In this document: positions 34,580-42,872 of the stretch, in pieces
Numbering within the stretch: position 1 is the first letter of the stretch
Layout of the letters: every line of letters starts with the position of its first letter
DNA from: Cognaticolwellia beringensis
GTDB lineage: Bacteria; Pseudomonadota; Gammaproteobacteria; Enterobacterales; Alteromonadaceae
Length of the DNA stretch: 64,000 bases
Assembly (NCBI RefSeq): GCF_002076895.1
Contig: NZ_CP020465.1
Coordinates: forward strand, 3,162,001-3,226,000
Direction: 5' to 3'
Program-made: the position numbers and the translations under genes
Notes under the pieces: generated by a model
Databases searched by the model: none
What the model was told of the DNA's origin: nothing
The model's input: the letters and a program-made list of their open reading frames with translations, nothing else

Positions 34580-35845
34580 GTGCAACTTACTTACATGTTA
34601 ACGGAGGCATTATTCGTTGGTATGGTGATTGTTTTCCTTTTTAGTATGCGACAGAAATTTGGTATTGCACTACTTTATATTACTTTAGGTACATTCCAAT
34701 ATTTACAAACCGTATTAGCCACTTTTTTATATTTTGAAATTTTCCCTGGTGTTTTCGTGAGCCCAGGGTCTGCGGTGCTATTTAATGCTAGCTTATTTGC
34801 CGTGCTACTTATCTATATAAAAGAGGATGCAGCAGAAGCGCGGAAACTTATTTATGGACTGGTTTTTGCCAATTTAACCTTAACGATATTTCTCTTAATG
34901 GTTGGACTTCATTTAGAGGGTATACCTGCTGAGCAATTATCATTTGTGCCAGAGCAAGTGTTGAGCTTTACGCCTAGGGTGTTAATTGTCGGCACACTTA
35001 CATTAGCTATCGATATTTTGTTAATAATTATCCTTTATGAGTTCTTTTCAAAATATCTTAATAAAGTTTTTTTAAAAATTTACAGTGCAATGGCGGTGGT
35101 ATTAATTATTGATACTTTAATTTTTACTGTTGGCTCAGGTATCATTTCAGCACAATCAGATTATATCGGGTTACTGGTATCATCAGTGGTCGGTAAGTTG
35201 CTTTTAGCCGTAGTTTATTCTTCGATATTGGCACTTTATATTAAGTTTCATCAAGATAAAGAATTGATCAGTACAAATGAAAGTACTGATATAAAAGATA
35301 TTTTCACATTTCTTACTTACCGACAAAAATACGAAAAACTACGAAAAGAAATCTATCGAGATTCACTTACAGGACTATATAACCGTGGTTTTCTAAATGA
35401 AAACCTACCTAGAGAGCTTGATAGAGCGGTACGTAACGATGACTCTATTGCTTTTCTAATGATAGATATTGATAATTTCAAGCACATTAATGATACTTTC
35501 GGGCATCAAGAAGGTGACAGGATACTTGCTTTTTTGGCTATGGTTATTCATAAGTCAATTCGAAAAATGGATTTAGCGTGTCGATATGGCGGTGAAGAGT
35601 TCTCGTTAATATTACCTAAAACCGATAAGATTTCGGCCATACAACTCGCTGAAAGATTAAGAGATAATTTAACTATTTTATCTGCCTCACATAAGCCTGC
35701 CATAGCCCGTGAAATAACGTTAACTATCGGTATTGCAATGGCGCCAAAAGAAGCGATTACACCCGATGAACTTGTGTCTATTGCAGATAAAAGACTTTAC
35801 TTAGGTAAAAAAAGTGGCAGAAACTGTATTATATCGAATGGCTAA
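34580..35845 (+). CDS. Membrane diguanylate cyclase (GGDEF)
   Basis: This 421-residue protein makes cyclic di-GMP. Six or seven membrane helices fill residues 1-225 and form an unrecognised sensor. The GGDEF domain (about 255-420) has the active-site motif GGEEF (337-341), the metal-binding D296 (LMIDIDNF) and the inhibitory site R328-x-x-D331 exactly five residues before GGEEF, so feedback inhibition is likely. There is no EAL or HD-GYP partner. The start is uncertain: GTG at 34580 and ATG at 34595 lack a nearby ribosome site, while AGGA at 34551 lies just before an in-frame ATT at 34559. It sits between the CrbS-like kinase and its convergent regulator. Confidence 0.88.
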   Translation: MQLTYMLTEALFVGMVIVFLFSMRQKFGIALLYITLGTFQYLQTVLATFLYFEIFPGVFVSPGSAVLFNASLFAVLLIYIKEDAAEARKLIYGLVFANLTLTIFLLMVGLHLEGIPAEQLSFVPEQVLSFTPRVLIVGTLTLAIDILLIIILYEFFSKYLNKVFLKIYSAMAVVLIIDTLIFTVGSGIISAQSDYIGLLVSSVVGKLLLAVVYSSILALYIKFHQDKELISTNESTDIKDIFTFLTYRQKYEKLRKEIYRDSLTGLYNRGFLNENLPRELDRAVRNDDSIAFLMIDIDNFKHINDTFGHQEGDRILAFLAMVIHKSIRKMDLACRYGGEEFSLILPKTDKISAIQLAERLRDNLTILSASHKPAIAREITLTIGIAMAPKEAITPDELVSIADKRLYLGKKSGRNCIISNG

Positions 35846-35904
35846 GATGGCAGCGAAGATGTCGTTAATTTAATCACAGGTTGAGTGATATTAAACGGAT
35901 AAAG

Positions 35905-35933
35905 CGTAACCCGTTTAAACTTAGCGGGTTACG
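35905..35933. terminator. Hairpin between convergent diguanylate cyclase and crbR genes
   Basis: CGTAACCCG (35905-35913) pairs perfectly with CGGGTTACG (35925-35933). It lies in the 115-bp gap between convergent genes. No strong U-run follows on either side, so termination is plausible but not certain. Confidence 0.5.
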
Positions 35934-35960
35934 TCCTTATTCAATTACTTTTACTTTTGA

Positions 35961-36629
35961 TCAAGAGACATTTAAGTGTTGTGAAGGGCTAAGCATTAAC
36001 TGCTGATAAGCAAGACCCGCTAATGTACGGTTATTCACTTCTAGTTTTAACAATATAGCGGAAACATGCTTTTTAACTGTGGTTTCTTTGATATCGAGAT
36101 CATAAGCAATTTGCTTATTTAATTGGCCATCGGCAATTTGCGTTAATACTATGTATTGTTGCGGGGTCAGTTGGCTTAATTGTTTAGCGAGTTTTTGATG
36201 AGCTACATCAATTTGTTGGTCAGCATTAAACTCAATATGTTCTGGTAACCAAATATCTCCCTCTAAAACCGTAGCAATGGCTTTTGCTATTGTGGCTAAA
36301 TCAGCAGATTTAGGTATAAATGCTGCTGCCCCAAAGTTAATCGCTTTTTGCATGGTTTCAGAGTTGTCGTCGGACGATACCATGATCACGACAATGTCAG
36401 GAAAATGGTTTTGCAGTTGCGTTAAACCGGTAAAACCGTCGTTACCTGGCATATGCAAATCAAGGAAAACTATTTCTAAGCTATCGTGTTCATTAACAGC
36501 TTTAAGTAAGTCGTGAAAGTTATCCACTTCTAGGGTTTCATCATCTTCAATACATTCTACAATTGCCTGCTTTAACGCAGTGCGAAATAGCGGATGATCG
36601 TCGGCGATGATTACTTTTGCTTGGTTCAT
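35961..36629 (-). CDS. crbR: CrbR-like LuxR-type response regulator
   Basis: The 222-residue protein has an N-terminal receiver (acid pair D10-D11, phospho-acceptor D57 in EIVFLDLHMP, conserved K near 104) and a C-terminal LuxR/NarL helix-turn-helix (about 150-210: LTPQQYIVLTQIADGQLNKQ, then TVKKHVSAIL). It matches the CrbR/ErdR regulators that activate acs together with CrbS. Its likely partner is the kinase at 30933-34427, with a diguanylate cyclase gene inserted between them and opposite orientations. Target genes are not in the window unless the shared AAGTACTACC motif is a binding site. Confidence 0.82.
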   Translation of the reverse strand: MNQAKVIIADDHPLFRTALKQAIVECIEDDETLEVDNFHDLLKAVNEHDSLEIVFLDLHMPGNDGFTGLTQLQNHFPDIVVIMVSSDDNSETMQKAINFGAAAFIPKSADLATIAKAIATVLEGDIWLPEHIEFNADQQIDVAHQKLAKQLSQLTPQQYIVLTQIADGQLNKQIAYDLDIKETTVKKHVSAILLKLEVNNRTLAGLAYQQLMLSPSQHLNVS

Positions 36630-36722
36630 TACAACAGCCTTTTATACGATTAAAACTAAAAACTCTCAAACTACAAAGCGAGAATGATAATAATGCATGA
36701 TGATACAATATTGATTATCAAA

Positions 36723-36757
36723 AAAAGAGCCGGTAAAAACCAGCTCTTTTTATTTTT
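36723..36757. terminator. Rho-independent terminator downstream of the TonB receptor
   Basis: Stem AAAAGAGC-c-GGT / ACC-a-GCTCTTTT with an AAAA loop is flanked by A-runs and T-runs, so it could act in both directions. On the minus strand it follows the TonB receptor stop by about 20 bases. Confidence 0.88.
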
Positions 36758-36773
36758 AAATAGTGAATAGCGT

Positions 36774-39047
36774 TTAGAAACTATAACCTATGGTTAATGA
36801 AATGGTTTCAGGGTCGCCGTAATAGCCAATCAGTGTGGTATCACCACCTAAACCAGGGGCATAACTGCCATCATCATTTTGTGCACCTAAGAAGGCGTAG
36901 TTACCGACCAAGTATTCTTCATTAGTAATGTTTTTCCAATGAAGTGCTGCAGTCCAATCACCATTGTTGCTATACCAATTAACACCAAAGTTGAGCAGTC
37001 CATAACCATCTTGAGTTAATAGGTTATCGGTAACGTTTAAGTCATAGTCACTACGGTAATAGTAGTTACCATTTACAACAAAAGCACCTGCTGAGGTTTC
37101 AATATCATAAGAAACACCAAGATTGGCGGTAGTTTCAGGGGTATTAGTAATCGTGAAACTATCGCTAATATCTATTTGACTACCGTCAGTATCAAATGAT
37201 TTAACTTCTTTAAAAGATGAGTCGATTAAGCCTATGCTAGCAAAAATATTTAAGTTATCTGCTGCAGCATATTCTATTTCTAGCTCTAATCCAGACGCGG
37301 TAGATTTACCTATATTACCTAAACGTTGACTCAAAGCACTATTGTCTTCTGTCGGTAAAACGGTAACAAATTGTCTGTCTTTATGATCAAGGTAGAAAGC
37401 TGTGGCATTAACTCTTAAGTTATCATTCCACTCACTTTTTACGCCAATTTCAAATGAATCAACTACTTCTGGATCTACGGCTGGCTCAGGACCACTTGCT
37501 CTTGGGTTAAAGGTACCGGATTTAAAGCCTTGTGAGTAACTGGCAAAGAACATCATATCGTTCGAATATTGATATTCTGCACCTACACGTGGAGTAAAGC
37601 GCGACCAGTCTTCTTTGTCATTTAGTACTTCAGGGAAGGTAACATCACCACGCACGTAACCGGGTATCCAACCACTTTCTGGATAAACAGTTTCAAATGC
37701 TAAGCCATTATTAACGTTAGCTGTTTTTTCTTCTGTGGTGTAACGCGCACCTAAAGTCATCGATAATTTTTCGGTAAGGTTGTACGAGCCTTGTGCATAA
37801 ACAGCATAGCTTTCACTATTGTTACAGCCGGTGACTTCTCGGGTTAACCCAGGTAAAGAGAGTGACTGGCCATAATTCTCTAAAATAGCATCGAAATGGC
37901 CACAAGATTCACCATCAAAGTAGTATAAGCCTGAAACAAAAGTTAAATTATCTGAATCATAGTTTAACTGAAATTCTTGGCTGAATTGCTCATCATCATA
38001 AATGGCTGGTACATCAAATACACGCTCTGGTGTATTATCAAAATCAATATTTGTTTTTGAGTAATTTTCACGGCTTGAGGTAACTGATTTAACCGACCAA
38101 GTATCATTGATATAGTATTCAGCTGTTAGGCTAAAACCTTCAGATTCAACACTATTCCAAGTAGGCATACTGGTGTAAGAGTCATATACGCTGTCGGGTA
38201 CTGGCGCATCAGTTACGATACTTGGTAGTAAACGATAGCCGCCTTTAGCATTAGAGTCGTCGGTGGTTTTATCATAGTTAAAACGGAAAAATAAATCGTC
38301 AGTGGGTTCGAACTCGACGGTAATTCGACCGGCAAAAACATCTTTATTGTAGTTTTCTAAATCTTGATTTGGTAAATCAGATTGTAAAAATTCACCGTAC
38401 CCATCGCGTGTCAAATTGGCTAAGGCAAAACCTACGTAAAGTTTGTCGTCTATTACTGGGATTTTCCCCGCCACTTTATAATCTTGACGACCATAGTTTC
38501 CAAAGGTAGCTTTAAGATCAAGCTCTACATCACCAGACATTTTTTTAGTGACATATTTAATCGCACCACCGATAGTATTTTTTCCATATAAACTACCTTG
38601 AGGACCGCGTAATACTTCGATGCGTTCAACGTCAAGAATATCTAATACAGCACCCTGTGGACGGGCAATATAAACATCATCAACATAAATACCTACACCC
38701 GGTTCATAGCCCCATAAAGGATCATCTTGACCTACACCACGAATAAAAGCAGTTAACGTTGAGTTAGTACCACGACTAGCTTGTAAGGTAGTATTCGGAG
38801 AAAACTGTTGAACTTCAGTCATCGCACTTATACCATTTTGCGCTAACTGTTCAGCGCCAACAGACGTAACCGCTACAGGCACATGTTGCAAGCTTTCTGC
38901 CGTTTTTCGAGCCGTAACTTCAATGCGCTCTAATGTTGGATCGTTTTTGATCTGTTGATCTGTTTCTGCCGCCATGATGTTTTGGCTAGTCAGTGCTGCT
39001 GAAATTGTTATGGCTAAAACACTCAGCCTTCCGTTAAAACGTTTCAT
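36774..39047 (-). CDS. TonB-dependent outer-membrane receptor
   Basis: The 757-residue protein has a signal peptide (about 1-26, ending NIMAA), a probable TonB box (LERIEVTARK), and a plug domain (about 50-160, with RGVGQDDPLWGYEPGVGIYV, then VDDVYIARP and VERIEVLRGPQGSLYGKNT). A 22-strand barrel follows, ending in the outer-membrane Phe (LTIGYSF). It belongs to the large Alteromonadales receptor group that takes up carbohydrates, siderophores or other organic ligands. The ligand is unknown. The adjacent gene upstream on the same strand encodes a PHB-type esterase, but the 216-bp gap argues against a tight operon. Confidence 0.9.
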   Translation of the reverse strand: MKRFNGRLSVLAITISAALTSQNIMAAETDQQIKNDPTLERIEVTARKTAESLQHVPVAVTSVGAEQLAQNGISAMTEVQQFSPNTTLQASRGTNSTLTAFIRGVGQDDPLWGYEPGVGIYVDDVYIARPQGAVLDILDVERIEVLRGPQGSLYGKNTIGGAIKYVTKKMSGDVELDLKATFGNYGRQDYKVAGKIPVIDDKLYVGFALANLTRDGYGEFLQSDLPNQDLENYNKDVFAGRITVEFEPTDDLFFRFNYDKTTDDSNAKGGYRLLPSIVTDAPVPDSVYDSYTSMPTWNSVESEGFSLTAEYYINDTWSVKSVTSSRENYSKTNIDFDNTPERVFDVPAIYDDEQFSQEFQLNYDSDNLTFVSGLYYFDGESCGHFDAILENYGQSLSLPGLTREVTGCNNSESYAVYAQGSYNLTEKLSMTLGARYTTEEKTANVNNGLAFETVYPESGWIPGYVRGDVTFPEVLNDKEDWSRFTPRVGAEYQYSNDMMFFASYSQGFKSGTFNPRASGPEPAVDPEVVDSFEIGVKSEWNDNLRVNATAFYLDHKDRQFVTVLPTEDNSALSQRLGNIGKSTASGLELEIEYAAADNLNIFASIGLIDSSFKEVKSFDTDGSQIDISDSFTITNTPETTANLGVSYDIETSAGAFVVNGNYYYRSDYDLNVTDNLLTQDGYGLLNFGVNWYSNNGDWTAALHWKNITNEEYLVGNYAFLGAQNDDGSYAPGLGGDTTLIGYYGDPETISLTIGYSF

Positions 39048-39263
39048 AATAGTTCCCCGTGTTTTAAATCTAATAAATCGCTGATTTGAGCACTTTATTG
39101 TTTTTTATTAGTGTGGATAAAACTCTATAGTAAATTTGCTAGAAGATAATTTGTACTATAGTAGTATGCAGTCTACTTATGTTATTAACTTGTTGTATAT
39201 AAACACTATATATGTGGTTATATTTATTTTTAAAATATATTTTTAGCTTAATTATCTGTTGAT

Positions 39264-40184
39264 TTATATTTTCCAAGCCTCGAGTAAGTACAAAACCGTA
39301 CTAATTGGCGTGCTAATGACAAAAGGAGCAACGTTTCCTCCGTCGACTTTTTCTGGTGCGACAGCTATGCCATGTCCCATGTTTTCAATTTCAATTAGCT
39401 CAACATTTAATTGCTGGTTTTTTCCTTGCCATTGACTGACTTGATAGCCCTGATGTTTTTCAATAGTTGGCTGCTGTGATGATTGAGTTAATTGCGCCCA
39501 ATGAATGGCAAGTTGCTGTGAGTTTTTAGGGTTAACTACTGCGTCTTTATCACCTGTAAATATCGACAATGGTGGCCAATTCGATTGCGTGCCATTTATC
39601 TGTTTAACTAATGTGGTTAATTGAGCAGTATTTTGTGAGGGCCCGCTACGCATGCAGGCAATAGCGGTGATCAAATTATCTGCACAAGGGTAGGGTATGC
39701 CAGCAACAATGGCGCCAGCGGTGAATAGCTCGGGATAATTAACCACCATAGAGCTTGCCATCGCGCCACCTGCAGATAAACCGATAATATAAACATTACT
39801 AAAGTTATGCTCGGCGTTAACCGTGGTTATCATATTTTTTATCGACAAGCTTTCGCCTTGATTTTTTTCAATATCTTGTGTGGAAAACCAATTGAAGCAA
39901 CCTTTAATGTTATTGTTCTGACTTTGCTGTGGGATCAGCAGTGAAAACTGCTTTTTTTTTGCTAACGCCAGTAAGCCACTTTGCTCGGCGAGAATTACTC
40001 CTTGTTGAACACAGCCATGCAGTAAAACAATAAGGTTTTTATTATTTTTAGTCCCTTGAAAGTAGCTGGCGCTTAGTTCGCCTGGGTTATTGCCAAATTC
40101 AATTAATGTTGGTTGTTTAGCAAAACTGTTATCACTAAAAAAGGCTACTGTAATGATGATAAACATCGATAAATATTTATACAT
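39264..40184 (-). CDS. Secreted PHB-depolymerase-type esterase (PF10503)
   Basis: The 306-residue protein has a signal peptide (about 1-22) and the catalytic domain of extracellular polyhydroxybutyrate depolymerases and feruloyl esterases. Visible are the oxyanion segment LLHGCVQQG (54-62), the nucleophile elbow GLSAGG (S137), GDKDAVVNP with the likely acid, and NMGHG with the catalytic His. The paired cysteines in NIKGCFNW and CADNLITAIAC are usual. It lacks a separate substrate-binding domain, so soluble oligomers or other esters are as likely as solid PHB. Together with bdhA it suggests hydroxybutyrate catabolism. Confidence 0.8.
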   Translation of the reverse strand: MYKYLSMFIIITVAFFSDNSFAKQPTLIEFGNNPGELSASYFQGTKNNKNLIVLLHGCVQQGVILAEQSGLLALAKKKQFSLLIPQQSQNNNIKGCFNWFSTQDIEKNQGESLSIKNMITTVNAEHNFSNVYIIGLSAGGAMASSMVVNYPELFTAGAIVAGIPYPCADNLITAIACMRSGPSQNTAQLTTLVKQINGTQSNWPPLSIFTGDKDAVVNPKNSQQLAIHWAQLTQSSQQPTIEKHQGYQVSQWQGKNQQLNVELIEIENMGHGIAVAPEKVDGGNVAPFVISTPISTVLYLLEAWKI

Positions 40185-40449
40185 ATTAATTTTCCATAGT
40201 TATTAACTAAAGCTAAAAGCTATAAGTTTGAAGTTATAAGCTAAAAGTTAAGGCGATATAGGGCAATTCAGCTTATCAGCATGGCGTATTAGCTAAAGTT
40301 ATAGAATGCTACTTTAGTTCCACAGCAATTGGTAAATGATTATTTTAAAAGATAAAACTAGTTGTTTGATAATGATTGGATAAACGCTAAGCTATGCAGG
40401 TAAAAGTACTACCCTAATTATTTCGGTTACTTGCATAAGAGACTTCAGC

Positions 40450-40794
40450 ATGACACTTAAGACATTGGCGCAGCGTTTGTTTATTATCAAGCCATTATTA
40501 AATCTTACTTTTGCTGCCGGTATTGTTTCGATTGTTATTTTATTTCTCAATGGCTCAATTGAAAATCAAAACCTTTATGCTTTACCTTGTTTATTAGTCG
40601 CCGCATGGAGCTTATTATTAAGTGCAATATTGGGCTTATTGGTTAATACTCCAAGTCCTGATAAAACCGTAAAAGGTTGGTTTGCAGGTATGAAAAAAAG
40701 GCTAGCAAAAGCTATATTCAATTTTGTGGCTGCCGTGTTTATTTTTACCAGTTTAGCCTTGCTTTATGTGACAATTAAATTGTTGAATTTATGA
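40450..40794 (+). CDS. Small inner-membrane protein of unknown function
   Basis: This 114-residue protein has three predicted membrane helices (about residues 12-34, 42-66 and 84-110) with a short basic loop (GWFAGMKKRLAKA) between the last two. I do not recognise a family. The sequence AAGTACTACCCTA at 40404-40416, just upstream, matches the site upstream of crbS. It is a lone gene. Confidence 0.6.
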   Translation: MTLKTLAQRLFIIKPLLNLTFAAGIVSIVILFLNGSIENQNLYALPCLLVAAWSLLLSAILGLLVNTPSPDKTVKGWFAGMKKRLAKAIFNFVAAVFIFTSLALLYVTIKLLNL

Positions 40795-41115
40795 TGTTTT
40801 AAGGGGAGATCAACGATAAGAAGTCACTAGTATTACACTGACATATACCTGCCATAAACTTAACCTGTTCTAATACTCTCCTAGATATACACTGCTTAGT
40901 ACTAAATATTTTTTTGTCATCAATTTCAGTAAAATTATCTCCACATTTAAATACATTTAATTATTTATTAATAAGGCGTTGCATGTAGGCTGTTAGATTT
41001 ATTAGCGAAATATTTTCATGTTATTGCTGTATTCAACAGTAGGTAAATACAGCTCACTTAGTATACTATCTCCTCAAATCAGTAAATTATTCCGACATAA
41101 AAAGAGCAATAAATA
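40795..41115. other. Upstream region of the ECF sigma gene
   Basis: These 321 AT-rich bases show no ORF, RNA gene or strong hairpin. They should include the promoter of the ECF sigma/anti-sigma operon, possibly autoregulated. No ECF-type promoter could be identified by eye. Confidence 0.5.
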
Positions 41116-41646
41116 ATGGAACATGAACAGCACCTAGCCTTACTTGGCGCTATAGCCCAAGGTGATAAAAAGGCGTTTTCAGCGCTTTACCAAAACACCA
41201 GTAAACAACTTTATGCGGTGAGTTTAAAAATGTTAGCCCGGAAAGAATTAGCCGAAGAAGCGTTGCAAGAGGCGTATGTGCGTATTTGGCATAACGCGTC
41301 GGAGTATCGTGTTGGTAAGGGTACAGTACTGACCTGGATGATCAGTATTGTTCGTTATCGAGCGCTAGATATTTTACGATATAACAAAATTAGAAAAGAA
41401 GATGAATTAGACGAGAGTGAAAGCTTTGATCATGACGCCCCTGAGCAAGTAAGTGACTCAGAACAGTTATTATTAGATAAATGCTTGCAGCAACTTGACC
41501 AGTCACAACGCCAAGCAATATATTTAGCTTACTTTAATGGCTGTTCTCACCAAGAGGTGGTTAAACACCTAAATAACCCATTGGGTACCATTAAAAGCTG
41601 GATAAGACGTGGTCTTACTAGCCTACAAAGTTGTTTAACGTCATGA
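41116..41646 (+). CDS. ECF-family RNA polymerase sigma factor
   Basis: The 176-residue protein contains region 2 (about residues 20-90: YQNTSKQLYAVSLKML, then LAEEALQEAYVRIW) and region 4 (about 120-172: LDQSQRQAIYLAYFNGCSH, then PLGTIKSWIRRGL), the ECF layout. It directs transcription of a small regulon when freed from its anti-sigma. The next gene overlaps it by four bases (ATGA) and encodes an RskA-type anti-sigma, so this is a SigK/RskA-like module. A terminator follows the pair; the DUF4331 operon beyond it is the likely target. Confidence 0.9.
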   Translation: MEHEQHLALLGAIAQGDKKAFSALYQNTSKQLYAVSLKMLARKELAEEALQEAYVRIWHNASEYRVGKGTVLTWMISIVRYRALDILRYNKIRKEDELDESESFDHDAPEQVSDSEQLLLDKCLQQLDQSQRQAIYLAYFNGCSHQEVVKHLNNPLGTIKSWIRRGLTSLQSCLTS

Positions 41647-42341
41647 ATTATCAAGCAGAAAACCTCAAAAACGCCTTAGCTGCAGAATATGTACTAGGCA
41701 CCTTGCGCGGGCCTGCCCGTCAGCGCTTTCAAAAATTGATGATGCAATATCCACCGATCAGTGAGGCAACCACTACTTGGGAGCAGCACTTAAATGCGTT
41801 AGGACAAAAAATTCCGCCAGTAACACCTGACGAATCGGTATGGCAGCGCATTGAACAGCAACTAGGCTTTGTTAACGAGTCAACAAAAAGTAATGTTGTG
41901 CCAATAACGAAAGCTAAACCTAAAGTTTGGCAAGGCATTGCAGGTTTAGCGTCAGCTGCTGCATTGGTACTTGCTGTGCTGTTAGTGAATATTGAACCAA
42001 CAACAGCCCCCGATGCTCAACAACTCGCTTTGGTTAATAACGAACAAACCGAACTACTATGGGCGTTGGAAATTGGCACAGACACGATTGATATTCAAGC
42101 AACTAAAAGCTTAGTGCCGCAAGCCAATGCTGATTATGAGTTATGGATAGTAGCGGCAGATGGTAGAGCGCCAATATCGTTAGGCTTACTCCCTAAAACG
42201 GGCAAGTTAACCTTAAGCAAGCCTGAGTTGTTCGATCAAATTGAGATTGCCGCATTAGCTGTAAGCTTAGAACCGCTTGGTGGTTCACCGAATGGCTCAC
42301 CAACCACAGTGCTGTATACCTCTAAGCTAGTCACGCTTTAG
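41643..42341 (+). CDS. RskA-type transmembrane anti-sigma factor
   Basis: The 232-residue protein has an N-terminal cytoplasmic sigma-binding part (AAEYVLGTLRGPARQRFQ), one membrane helix (about 95-113) and a C-terminal periplasmic RskA domain (DYELWIVAADGRAPISLGLL; near the end VSLEPLGGSPNGSPTTVLY). The HxxxCxxC zinc motif of other anti-sigmas is absent. The ATG at 41643 overlaps the sigma stop codon (ATGA) and is preferred over a TTG at 41631. The gene is co-translated with its partner sigma and probably inactivated by regulated proteolysis, by analogy with RskA. Confidence 0.86.
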   Translation: MNYQAENLKNALAAEYVLGTLRGPARQRFQKLMMQYPPISEATTTWEQHLNALGQKIPPVTPDESVWQRIEQQLGFVNESTKSNVVPITKAKPKVWQGIAGLASAAALVLAVLLVNIEPTTAPDAQQLALVNNEQTELLWALEIGTDTIDIQATKSLVPQANADYELWIVAADGRAPISLGLLPKTGKLTLSKPELFDQIEIAALAVSLEPLGGSPNGSPTTVLYTSKLVTL

Positions 42342-42392
42342 TGATATTTAATTAGTTTTTAATTTTAAAGCACAACATTTATGAACGAATAC

Positions 42393-42420
42393 AAAAGCGA
42401 AACGAAAGTTTCGCTTTTTT
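42393..42420 (+). terminator. Strong Rho-independent terminator after the anti-sigma gene
   Basis: Perfect eleven-base arms (AAAAGCGAAAC / GTTTCGCTTTT) with a GAAA tetraloop and a T-run. It separates the sigma/anti-sigma operon from the DUF4331 operon. Confidence 0.92.
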
Positions 42421-42872
42421 TATGACCTAAAAATAAAACCAATAATTAGGTGTTAATTATTGTCACTTCAAATAAATCGTAATTAAATCAAAAATTAAAA
42501 CACTTTTTGCAGTTATAACCTAAGCTTTAGGTCATCTGCTGCTAAGCGATAATGTAAGCGATAATGTAAGCGATAATGTAAGTGAGAAAAACTGCAGAAT
42601 TATCCCAATTAGCATAACAGTACCTGTGCAAAGAACATTGCACTTCAATTACGTGAACACGTGAATATGGAAAATTGATAAATTAAATTCAAATAAAAAT
42701 GCTCATACAAAAGTGTTATTTAATAATGATTTAAGGTGTTAACTCCTAGGTGGCAATAATTAATTGAAAAATAATTTACTTTTTATGCATCCAATTCTGA
42801 TTTTCAACCGTTTAACTATATGAGCTTTCAAGAAAGTAACCATTAAGAAGTATAAAATTAAAAGGAAACGTC
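42421..42872. promoter_or_regulatory. Upstream regulatory region of the DUF4331 operon
   Basis: This 452-bp region has an unusual density of small structures: 3.3 copies of the 12-mer TAAGCGATAATG (42543-42582), the inverted repeat GTGCAA-N6-TTGCAC (42626-42643) and the palindrome ACGTG-AA-CACGT (42651-42662). No ORF is present. An AAAAGGAAAC ribosome site precedes the ATG at 42873. The promoter itself was not identified. Confidence 0.55.
42543..42582. repeat. 12-bp tandem repeat, 3.3 copies
   Basis: TAAGCGATAATG is repeated exactly three times and then begins again (TAAG). It lies about 290 bp upstream of the DUF4331 gene. Confidence 0.9.
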
